NCBI GenBank assembly: GCA_964413425.1
Contig: CAYPST010000038.1
Span: forward strand, 1 to 33,531
Direction of reading: 5' to 3'
Length of the DNA stretch: 33,531 nt
From: DATFLS01 sp964413425
GTDB taxonomy: Bacteria; Fidelibacterota; JAANXI01
The translations under genes and the position numbers were made by a program. The notes under the pieces are model-generated. The model searched no databases. It saw only the letters and a program-made list of their open reading frames with translations, and was not told where the DNA came from. Positions 7,178 to 14,477 of the stretch are shown one piece after another (position 1 is the stretch's first letter; each line of letters starts with the position of its first letter).

Positions 7178-9589
7178 TCAGGCGGCGACTTCTGCTTCTT
7201 CTACTGTTTCAGGTTCCAGAGCCAGGTCAACCATATCGGCCATCTCTTTCACGAAATGGAAGGTCATTTCTTCTTTCACCAGGTCGGGCACTTCTTCCAG
7301 ATCTTTCTGATTTCGATCCGGCAGAATGATGGTCCGCAATCCACTGCGATGGGCCGCCACAATCTTTTCTTTTATCCCGCCGACCGGCAGCACGTTCCCC
7401 CGCAAGGTCAGTTCTCCGGTCATGCCCAGATTATTTTTCACCATCCGGCCGGTGAACAGGGAAACAATTGCTGTCAGCATGGTTACGCCTGCCGAAGGAC
7501 CATCTTTGGGAATCGACCCGGCAGGCACGTGAACGTGAATATCATTCTTTTCGAACTCCTCGCTTTCAATGCCCCATTTGTCTGCCATGGAACGCACATA
7601 GCTGACAGCCGCCTGCGCGGATTCCTTCATCACATCCCCCAGTTTTCCGGTGAGCTTCAGCTCCCCTTTACCGTGCATCCTGGTGGCTTCGATGAAAAGA
7701 ATATCACCGCCTACAGCAGTCCAGGCCAGGCCGATAGCGATACCGGGCTTTGTCATGCGCTCGGCAACTTCGCTGAAGTGTTTCTGGGCACCGAGGTACT
7801 CCTTGACATCGTCTTTGTTGACGGTGATTTTCCCGTCTTTTCCTTCCACAATTTTCCGGGCGACTTTCCTGAGCACATTGGCGATTTCACGCTCCAGGTT
7901 TCGCACACCTGCTTCTCTGGTGTATGATCGCATGAGTTCGACCAGGGCATCATCGGAAATGATGATCTGTTCATCAGACAACCCATGTTCTTCCAGCTGT
8001 TTGGCTACCAGATATTCTTTTGCGATATGCAATTTCTCATCTTCGATGTAGCCGGGAAATTCGATCATTTCCATCCGGTCCTTCAAAGCCGGGGGTATCG
8101 GATCGCTCAAATTCGCCGTGGCAATAAACATCACCTTGCTGAGGTCGAATTCAATTTCCAGATAGTGATCACTGAAGGAGTGATTCTGTTCCGGATCCAG
8201 CACTTCCAGAAGAGCCGAAGCGGGATCCCCGCGGAAGTCAGCCCCCAGCTTATCGATCTCATCCAGCATAAAGACCGGATTATTGGTTCCGGCTTTCTTC
8301 AGACTCTGGATAATGCGGCCGGGCAGGGAACCAATGTAGGTTCTCCGGTGTCCGCGGATTTCGGCTTCATCACGTACGCCGCCCAGCGAAATACGGACGA
8401 ATTCTCTCCCCATGGCCCGGGCGATGGATCTCCCGACCGATGTCTTCCCCACCCCGGGAGGACCGACAAAGCAAAGAATCGGCCCCTTGATGGAACTCTC
8501 GCCTTCTTTCTCCTGCTTCAGCTTCCGGACGGCCAGATATTCCAGTATCCTCGTTTTCACTTTCTCCAGACCATAGTGATCCTCATCCAGGATTTCCTTT
8601 GCCCGTTTCACATCCATGGAGTCCTGGCTCGATTTACTCCACGGCAGTTCCACTATCCAGTCGAGATAGGTGCGGCTCACCGTATATTCCGGTGAGGCCG
8701 GCGGAATCTTTTCCAGACGGCTTAACTCCTTTTCGGCAACCTTTCTGGCTTCTTCCGGAAGCCCCGCCTGTTCGATCTTTTCCTCGATCTCTTTCATCTC
8801 CAGGGTCTGATCGTCTTCTCCCAGTTCCTTCTTAATGGCTTTCAGTTGTTCCCGGAGATAGTACTCACGCTGGGTTTTGGAGATTTCGCCCTGCACTTCG
8901 GATTGAATTTTCTCGCCCAGCTCCAGCCGCTGAATTTCACGATTGATCAGTACGGTTGACTTTTCCAGTCGTTGCTGAACGTTGAGCTCCTCGAGTATTT
9001 CCTGCTTCTCGGCGTTTCCGATATTCAAATTGCCAACCGCGCGATCCACCAGCCTTGCCGGATGTTGAATATTGGACAGCATACTCTGGTGCTCTTCAGT
9101 GAGATAGGGTGCCAGTTTAATTAACTTGTTATAAATATTGCGCAAATTCGATTGGAGTGCATCGATCTCGATGTCCTCTTCTTCCTGGACTTCGTCGACC
9201 TGTTCCACAATCGCCCTGAAATAGGGCTCCTCTGTCACCCAGGTCTGGATTCGCATCCGTTCGATGCCCTGGACAATCGCACTCTTGCTGCCATCCGGCA
9301 TATCAAACACTTTTAATACCTGCGCGATAGTCCCGAACGTGTACAGATCATCAGCGGCAGGCTCCTCCACAGATCCCTCTCGCTGAGCAACCACACCAAT
9401 GAACCGCTTTTCTTTCGGCAAATCGTCAATGAGATTGAGCGAACGTTCGCGTCCAATATATATCGGGATAACCTGTTGTGGAAACAACACCGTGTTGCGC
9501 AGTGGCATAATAGGCAGGGAAACAGTTCCATCCTCATCGAATAGTGTATCAAGGGTGACATCTTTGGTTGATTCAGTCGTTTCAGCCAA
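7178..9589 (-). CDS. lon: ATP-dependent protease Lon
   Basis: An 803-residue LonA-type protease that degrades misfolded and short-lived regulatory proteins in the cytosol. It has the N-terminal substrate domain (about 22-215), a helical linker, an AAA+ module with Walker A GPPGVGKT (376-383) and Walker B VFMLDEID (about 439-446), and the C-terminal protease domain with catalytic Ser699 in PKDGPSAG and Lys742 in GGIKEK. The 43-residue Ser-Lys spacing equals that of E. coli Lon. The start is an unusual TTG at 9589: GGAGG lies 6 bases upstream, while an ATG at 9593 is out of frame and opens only ATG TTT GGC TGA. The next in-frame Met (residue 28) would cut the first conserved strand, so TTG is the best start. 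Confidence 0.96.
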   Translation of the reverse strand: MAETTESTKDVTLDTLFDEDGTVSLPIMPLRNTVLFPQQVIPIYIGRERSLNLIDDLPKEKRFIGVVAQREGSVEEPAADDLYTFGTIAQVLKVFDMPDGSKSAIVQGIERMRIQTWVTEEPYFRAIVEQVDEVQEEEDIEIDALQSNLRNIYNKLIKLAPYLTEEHQSMLSNIQHPARLVDRAVGNLNIGNAEKQEILEELNVQQRLEKSTVLINREIQRLELGEKIQSEVQGEISKTQREYYLREQLKAIKKELGEDDQTLEMKEIEEKIEQAGLPEEARKVAEKELSRLEKIPPASPEYTVSRTYLDWIVELPWSKSSQDSMDVKRAKEILDEDHYGLEKVKTRILEYLAVRKLKQEKEGESSIKGPILCFVGPPGVGKTSVGRSIARAMGREFVRISLGGVRDEAEIRGHRRTYIGSLPGRIIQSLKKAGTNNPVFMLDEIDKLGADFRGDPASALLEVLDPEQNHSFSDHYLEIEFDLSKVMFIATANLSDPIPPALKDRMEMIEFPGYIEDEKLHIAKEYLVAKQLEEHGLSDEQIIISDDALVELMRSYTREAGVRNLEREIANVLRKVARKIVEGKDGKITVNKDDVKEYLGAQKHFSEVAERMTKPGIAIGLAWTAVGGDILFIEATRMHGKGELKLTGKLGDVMKESAQAAVSYVRSMADKWGIESEEFEKNDIHVHVPAGSIPKDGPSAGVTMLTAIVSLFTGRMVKNNLGMTGELTLRGNVLPVGGIKEKIVAAHRSGLRTIILPDRNQKDLEEVPDLVKEEMTFHFVKEMADMVDLALEPETVEEAEVAA

Positions 9590-9590
9590 A

Positions 9591-9602
9591 CATAACCTCC
9601 TT
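9591..9602 (-). other. TTG start of lon with overlapping mini-ORF
   Basis: On the minus strand GGAGG is followed after 2 bases by ATG (9593-9591), reading Met-Phe-Gly-stop, and after 6 bases by the in-frame TTG of lon (9589-9587). The stop of the mini-ORF lies inside the lon coding start. This may only reflect chance, or may throttle initiation; one base fewer in the TTT would place the ATG in frame, so a sequencing error should be kept in mind. Confidence 0.5.
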
Positions 9603-9756
9603 ACGTTGTTTTCATTAAAGACAGATTATTATGTACAACGATCATGCCACAAGACATTCATCCATAGAATGCTCCTGATTATGGTGCATTCATACCTCAT
9701 ACATGACAAATATGCCGAAATCGCTATTTCAGGTTGCTTCATTGTCAGTAATCACC

Positions 9757-9785
9757 CGTATAAACGAACGTATATTTTACGGCAA
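9757..9785 (-). promoter_or_regulatory. weak candidate promoter for lon
   Basis: On the minus strand TTGCCG (9785-9780), 17-base spacer, TATACG (9762-9757). Each element matches the sigma70 consensus at 4 of 6 positions, and the leader would be about 160 bases. No CIRCE or HrcA-type inverted repeat is visible between here and lon. Low confidence. Confidence 0.25.
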
Positions 9786-9814
9786 TAGTGACAGGGACGT
9801 TTCAATGCCCCGTA

Positions 9815-10777
9815 TCAGTTCATTACGACAGCGTCCGGATATAAGTTTTTCAGCACGTTGAGCATCCTGACTGTCACCATATAGTCTCCCTGGGTGTCTT
9901 TTCCGGCGACGGCCGGGAACAACCCATTTTCCAGCTGCTGGTCTCGCAGCCAGTTTGCCGCTTTCTTAATTACCTTATGAGTCCTATCATATCCGGCTGC
10001 CACTGCGATTTCGAGCATCTTCAAGGTTCCGCCACGGAAGCAGCCGGTTTCATCGTGGCCAATGTACAGGTAATCCCAGGCATCGCCGGGATGGAAGAAA
10101 TTAGTGTAATTCGGTTTGAGATAATTATCAAGAAGGTATTCAATGCCGCGCATGACCCGCTCATCCTTGGAATAGACATTATGATACACCATCGGCCAGA
10201 CAACATGGCAGGTGGTCCAGATACAGCTGGGATGGCTTTCCCTGTCATGGTCCTTCGGAATTTGCACAGCGTGCAGCCATCCGCCATCATCCCGCTGACG
10301 TCGAAGCAGCCACCGCATGCCACGATCAACGAACGGATTGCCCTGCATGCCATATTGCATCAGCACCCACAGGGCATATCCTTGATGCTGATAGAAAAGC
10401 GGGAATTTTCCATCTTCCCGCTGCATTTTCATTAACGCCACAATCCCCCGCCGTATTTCCGACAGATCCTTTGTCGCTCCCAAATCAAGCAGGTGGTGAA
10501 GTGCAAGTACCTGTGAAAAAAACTGTATTCCGTATTGTTGTTTCTCTTGCCGGAAATTCCGGCGAGGCGGCCACAAGCCATCCTCATCCTGTTTGCGCAG
10601 TATTTTCCGGAACTCGGCATTCTGCAAACATTGTTTTGCCACGTCCTCCATGGAGGAGAAGTCCTCCGGCTTTTCAAGAATATGAATATACAGATAGTAC
10701 CGGACGTGCGGCGGTATGTGCTTTAATAAATAAGCAATAGGATCCCGACGGAGAATCTGTGAAAAATCTACCTGCAT
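9815..10777 (-). CDS. terpenoid-cyclase / prenyltransferase-repeat protein
   Basis: A 320-residue protein without signal peptide or membrane helix. It contains several alpha-alpha toroid repeats of the squalene-cyclase/prenyltransferase type: QDEDGLWP (about 62-69), QREDGKFP, RQRDDGGW and QLENGLFP, each followed by a helix pair, with HPGDAWDYLYIGHDETG near the centre. It lacks a catalytic DxDD or zinc-site pattern I can identify, so it may bind rather than cyclise a hydrophobic or peptide ligand. It is the last gene of the long same-strand train that includes the lipoate genes, 52 bases after the CxxCH protein. No Shine-Dalgarno precedes the ATG. Fold call good, function open. Confidence 0.7.
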   Translation of the reverse strand: MQVDFSQILRRDPIAYLLKHIPPHVRYYLYIHILEKPEDFSSMEDVAKQCLQNAEFRKILRKQDEDGLWPPRRNFRQEKQQYGIQFFSQVLALHHLLDLGATKDLSEIRRGIVALMKMQREDGKFPLFYQHQGYALWVLMQYGMQGNPFVDRGMRWLLRRQRDDGGWLHAVQIPKDHDRESHPSCIWTTCHVVWPMVYHNVYSKDERVMRGIEYLLDNYLKPNYTNFFHPGDAWDYLYIGHDETGCFRGGTLKMLEIAVAAGYDRTHKVIKKAANWLRDQQLENGLFPAVAGKDTQGDYMVTVRMLNVLKNLYPDAVVMN

Positions 10778-10829
10778 GTGTTATTAAGATAAGAGAGCCG
10801 GTCCACATTTAAAACCGGAAATGAAGTGA

Positions 10830-11177
10830 TCAGGCGGCAATTTGATGACACTCACCGCACCGGGCACGGGGTTCATGCGGAATCTGTGGTGCGTTGAGAA
10901 CCTGCTGGGTGTGACAGGTAATACACTGCTGTTCAGAGTCATAATTGCGATGATAGGCCTTATCAGTCATAGCCGGCGCCACTTTTGCCAGGGCCTCTCT
11001 GGTGAGCATTTCCTTCCGGTTCTCTCCGCCGCCGAATATTACGGTACCGAAATTCGCCACCACAATGATCATGCCCGCGAAGACGATGGCTCCGTGGACA
11101 ATCCACCTGGTTGTCTGCTGTACTGATGACACTCGATTTCTCGACGGCTTAGGCTTTAAAAGACTGTCCGCATCCAC
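10830..11177 (-). CDS. membrane-anchored diheme-type CxxCH protein
   Basis: Up to 115 residues: a single N-terminal membrane helix (about 24-48, WIVHGAIVFAGMIIVVANFG) and a C-terminal tail with two heme c motifs, CITCH and CGECH, 17 residues apart with extra histidines that could act as distal ligands. This suggests a small diheme c-type cytochrome facing the periplasm and passing electrons. The first in-frame start is a GTG at 11177 that overlaps the IscA-type gene by 29 bases and lacks a ribosome binding site; a second GTG at 11132 would give about 100 residues, keep the helix and lie just past the upstream stop, and may be the true start. No cytochrome maturation gene or partner reductase is in the window. 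Confidence 0.65.
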   Translation of the reverse strand: MDADSLLKPKPSRNRVSSVQQTTRWIVHGAIVFAGMIIVVANFGTVIFGGGENRKEMLTREALAKVAPAMTDKAYHRNYDSEQQCITCHTQQVLNAPQIPHEPRARCGECHQIAA

Positions 11178-11475
11178 AGGTGGCTTTTGCCTGGGGATTT
11201 TTTACCTGGAAAGAGCCACCCATCAGCCCTTCGTCGACGTAATCGATTTCCGAGCCATCGATATACTTCAGGGAAAACTTGTCAATAATCAGCTGGACTC
11301 CCTCATGTTCCACAACTTCATCGCCGTATTGGATGTCGTTGTCAAACTCCATTCCGTATGACATCCCGGAACAGCCCCCACCCTGGATGTAAACCCGGAG
11401 GCCGCAACCTTCTTTTCCCTGCTCTTTTATCAAATTCCGTAATTTATTTTCAGCACGTTCACTCAAAGTGACCAT
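11149..11475 (-). CDS. A-type Fe-S carrier (IscA/ErpA/HesB family)
   Basis: 108 residues from the ATG at 11475 (MVTLSERAENKL), chosen because AAAGGAG lies 9 bases upstream; longer in-frame starts read through the ribosome binding site. It has the three family cysteines: one in GGGCSGMSYG and two in the C-terminal CGCGQSF. A-type carriers deliver Fe-S clusters to client proteins. LipA, two positions upstream on the same strand (217 bases away), needs two 4Fe-4S clusters and Nth one, so clients are close. The symbol is left blank because IscA, ErpA and SufA cannot be told apart here. Confidence 0.9.
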   Translation of the reverse strand: MVTLSERAENKLRNLIKEQGKEGCGLRVYIQGGGCSGMSYGMEFDNDIQYGDEVVEHEGVQLIIDKFSLKYIDGSEIDYVDEGLMGGSFQVKNPQAKATCGCGQSFKA

Positions 11476-11692
11476 GTATATCATCTCCTTTCTGCTCCTC
11501 TCTTGCATTCATACTTTCAAGAGATTACAGAAAAATGAATTATTCAATGTATATTTCCTTATACCATTTAATCTACTTCTTCCCCTGCCGTGTTCCACAC
11601 AGGAGGAAATTTTTCCACATATATCTCGATAATTTGTGAAATATAACTCGTCGAGTATTGAAATGCAATTTCACTTTCCAACACCCGCCACT

Positions 11693-12586
11693 TCAATTTA
11701 ACACTCCGGTCGCCGCTTCATCCGCATGATACGAACTGCGCACCAGCGGGCCGGATTCCACCACTCTGAACCCCATACGGAGACCTATCTCATGGTAGTA
11801 GTCGAATTCATCCGGATGCACGTACCGTTCGACCGGGAGGTGGCTTTTGCTCGGCTGCAGGTACTGGCCGATAGTCATAATATCCACGTTCACATCCCGG
11901 AGATCCTGCATCAGCCGGACCACTTCGTGGGTTTCTTCCCCGATACCGACCATAATGCCGCTTTTAGTACACATCCCTTCCTGCTTTGCGCGATAGAGTA
12001 GCTCCAGAGATCGCGGATATTTCGCCTGGGGTCTGACCCGGCGGTAGATCCGTTTGACCGTTTCCAGATTGTGATTCAGAATATCCGGCTGGGCATCGAT
12101 AACCGTCTGCAGTGCCTCCCAGTTCCCTTTAAAATCAGGAATGAGTACTTCAACTGTGCAGTCAGGCAGGGCGTCGTGGAGTCCGCGAATGGTATCCGCA
12201 AACACCGGAGCACCACCATCTTCCCGCTCATCCCGGTTGACCGATGTCACCACCACATGACTCAACTGCATTTTGAGAGCCGCATCCACCACCCGTTTAG
12301 GTTCTTCCTGATCCAGCAGTGGCGGACGTCCGGTCTTCACGGCACAGAATCCGCAGCTGCGGGTACAGATATCACCCAATATCATAAAGGTTGCCGTGCC
12401 CCGGTTCCAGCATTCATTGATATTGGGACACCGGGCCTCCTCGCAGACCGTGTGCAGACCGTTGTCAGTCATCAATTTCTTGATATTCCGGAACGACTGG
12501 TTCCGATGAAGCCTGATTTTTAACCACGGTGGTTTCGGAGACTCATCGGGCCGAATCGTTGGAAATTCTTTTACCTCAATAGCCAT
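11693..12586 (-). CDS. lipA: lipoyl synthase
   Basis: A 297-residue radical SAM enzyme that inserts two sulfur atoms into the octanoyl chain bound to the E2 lipoyl domain. It shows both cluster motifs: the auxiliary CX4CX5C (Cys48, Cys53, Cys59, in CEEARCPNINEC) and the radical SAM CX3CX2C (Cys74, Cys78, Cys81, in CTRSCGFC), and the conserved RSSYHA near the C-terminus whose serine ligates the auxiliary cluster. Length is typical. It starts 3 bases after the E2 stop, so the two are translated from one message. With LipB upstream it gives the full endogenous lipoylation route. Confidence 0.97.
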   Translation of the reverse strand: MAIEVKEFPTIRPDESPKPPWLKIRLHRNQSFRNIKKLMTDNGLHTVCEEARCPNINECWNRGTATFMILGDICTRSCGFCAVKTGRPPLLDQEEPKRVVDAALKMQLSHVVVTSVNRDEREDGGAPVFADTIRGLHDALPDCTVEVLIPDFKGNWEALQTVIDAQPDILNHNLETVKRIYRRVRPQAKYPRSLELLYRAKQEGMCTKSGIMVGIGEETHEVVRLMQDLRDVNVDIMTIGQYLQPSKSHLPVERYVHPDEFDYYHEIGLRMGFRVVESGPLVRSSYHADEAATGVLN

Positions 12587-12589
12587 CCC

Positions 12590-13852
12590 TTACAATAACC
12601 CCTTTCCGTTAAATTCCTCCAGATAGTGCGCTATCCGTTCCAGGAATTGACCGCCCAGGGCCCCGTCAATCAGGCGGTGATCATATGACAGGGATACATA
12701 CATCATCGGCCGAATGCCGATGGCGTCATTCACCACCACCGGACGCTTCTTTATAGCGCCAACGGCGAGAATCGCAACCTGGGGCTGGTGAATTACCGGG
12801 AGCCCATACAGATTCCCGAAGATCCCTGGATTAGTAATAGAAAACGTACCGTTCTGGACATCGTCAGGCTCCAGCGACTTCTCTCGCGCCCTGGCAATCA
12901 GCCGCGATGCTTCTCTCGCCACCCCAAGGAAATTCCGCTCATCGGCATTCTTTATGACCGGAACAATTAACCCATTCTCAATCGCAACGGCGATCCCGAT
13001 ATTGATGAATTTCTTCTGCAGGATTTCCCCTTTCTCCACATCCACTGATGCGTTGACCAAGGGAAAATCCTTTAAGGCTTTAATGGTGGCATCAACAATA
13101 AACGGGGTATACGTCAGTTTAAATCCTTCCTGCCGGATAAATTCCGCTTTATGTTCCTCCCGGAACCTCACCACGTTCGACATATCCACTTCACTTAACG
13201 AATACACATGAGCGGAGGTATCCAGGCTGGTTCGCATATGACGGGCAATGGACTGCCGCATATTATCCATCTGTATCACTTCGACATCGTCCATCGGGCC
13301 GGTATAGGTGATCGGTTCCGCGCCTTTCTCCGATACACGGGGCTTCCGCGTCTCCAGATAAGCCAGGAGATCCTGCTTGCGAACTCTGCCGCCAAGTCCG
13401 CTGCCGGTGATAGACCGGAGTTCTTCCGGACTGACATTCTCTTTCTGTGCAATAGATTGCACCAGTGGAGAATAAAAATGTTCGGGAGAGTGCTCCGGAG
13501 CCTCCACTCTGGCTGTGGCAGCTGGCTGCTGTCCATCCGAGCGATCCACCTCCTCTTTCCGTTCGCTGCCTTCTTTACCTGGTTCCGTAGCCGGTTCCCG
13601 CTTTTCAGGCTGTCCTTCGGTTTCGATGTGGGCAATAATAGTGCCCACCTCCACGGTCTCGCCTTCCCGGACTGCAATCTCATCCAGCACGCCCGCATAG
13701 GGTGACGGAATTTCCGAATCCACCTTGTCAGTGGAGATCTCCACCAGAATTTCATCCTTTTTGATCTTGTCGCCCGGATTTTTGTGCCACCGGATAATAG
13801 TGCCTTCTGCAATACTCTCACCCATCTGTGGCATGACGACTTGCTTTCTCAT
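12590..13852 (-). CDS. 2-oxoacid dehydrogenase E2 (dihydrolipoyl acyltransferase)
   Basis: 420 residues: one lipoyl domain (1-78, lipoyl-lysine Lys43 in STDKVDSE), a charged flexible linker (about 80-125), a peripheral-subunit binding domain (about 128-168, SPLVQSIAQKENVSPEEL ... GRVRKQDLL) and the catalytic acyltransferase domain ending in DHRLIDG (His392, Asp396). E2 carries the acyl group from E1 to CoA and forms the core of the complex. The context (fused branched-chain-type E1, E3) suggests a branched-chain 2-oxoacid complex, but pyruvate or a broad specificity cannot be excluded. AGAGGA precedes the ATG. It follows a methyltransferase by 50 bases and lipA by 3. Confidence 0.93.
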   Translation of the reverse strand: MRKQVVMPQMGESIAEGTIIRWHKNPGDKIKKDEILVEISTDKVDSEIPSPYAGVLDEIAVREGETVEVGTIIAHIETEGQPEKREPATEPGKEGSERKEEVDRSDGQQPAATARVEAPEHSPEHFYSPLVQSIAQKENVSPEELRSITGSGLGGRVRKQDLLAYLETRKPRVSEKGAEPITYTGPMDDVEVIQMDNMRQSIARHMRTSLDTSAHVYSLSEVDMSNVVRFREEHKAEFIRQEGFKLTYTPFIVDATIKALKDFPLVNASVDVEKGEILQKKFINIGIAVAIENGLIVPVIKNADERNFLGVAREASRLIARAREKSLEPDDVQNGTFSITNPGIFGNLYGLPVIHQPQVAILAVGAIKKRPVVVNDAIGIRPMMYVSLSYDHRLIDGALGGQFLERIAHYLEEFNGKGLL

Positions 13853-13902
13853 GGAACTTCCTCTCTGTGAGTCGCTGAGACTCCCTGTATTTCAATTCAT
13901 GT

Positions 13903-14469
13903 TTATTTCTTTACCTGCATCACGACTTCAATTGTTTTCCCCCGAACAATAAAAGAGAGATAATTCTCCCATGTTTTCCTCACAAATTCCAGGTACGTCT
14001 TGTATTTGATAGATACATTCACCAGAGATTCTATCAAAAGGACTTTATAGAGCTTTAACAAACGAACTTTCATTGATTTAATCTCATATTGTGCATCAAG
14101 ATAATAGCAATCCGTATTCCAATCGGATATCATTTCAAAGGTATATGTGCTCAAATAATTCACATGAGTCGGATCGGTGTAGGCTGCCGTATCCGTATGA
14201 TGAGGCACATCGATGTAGACCAGTGCATCAGGAACGGAGACTCTCCATATTTCCTCCATGACCCCGTAAAAGTCCGGGAGGTGCTCCAGAATTGCATGAC
14301 AATGGACCTCCTCAAACGAATTATCTTTGAGCGGCCAGGGTATTTCATTCAGGTCATGGATGATGTCGGCATCACTCTTCGGATTGATATCCATACCGTA
14401 GTGGTGAGCAGGTTTCCTTATCCCGCAGCCAATATCCAGAACAGGTTTCATACGTATTTTCCGGTTCAT
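13903..14469 (-). CDS. class I SAM-dependent methyltransferase
   Basis: About 188 residues with SAM motif I VLDIGCG near the N-terminus, an acidic post-I segment GMDINP, the HDLNEIPWPLKDNSFEEV strand and HAILEHLPD, the usual Methyltransf_11 layout. The fold is shortened: the SAM site comes almost at once, after about 12 residues. The C-terminal part is rich in basic and hydrophobic residues (LLKLYKVLLIESLVNVSIKY). It starts within 10 bases of the E1 stop and ends 50 bases before E2, so it is embedded in the dehydrogenase operon. The ATG at 14469 has no ribosome binding site and an in-frame TTG lies two codons upstream, which points to coupling with E1. Substrate unknown. Confidence 0.8.
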   Translation of the reverse strand: MNRKIRMKPVLDIGCGIRKPAHHYGMDINPKSDADIIHDLNEIPWPLKDNSFEEVHCHAILEHLPDFYGVMEEIWRVSVPDALVYIDVPHHTDTAAYTDPTHVNYLSTYTFEMISDWNTDCYYLDAQYEIKSMKVRLLKLYKVLLIESLVNVSIKYKTYLEFVRKTWENYLSFIVRGKTIEVVMQVKK

Positions 14470-14477
14470 ACTCAAAG

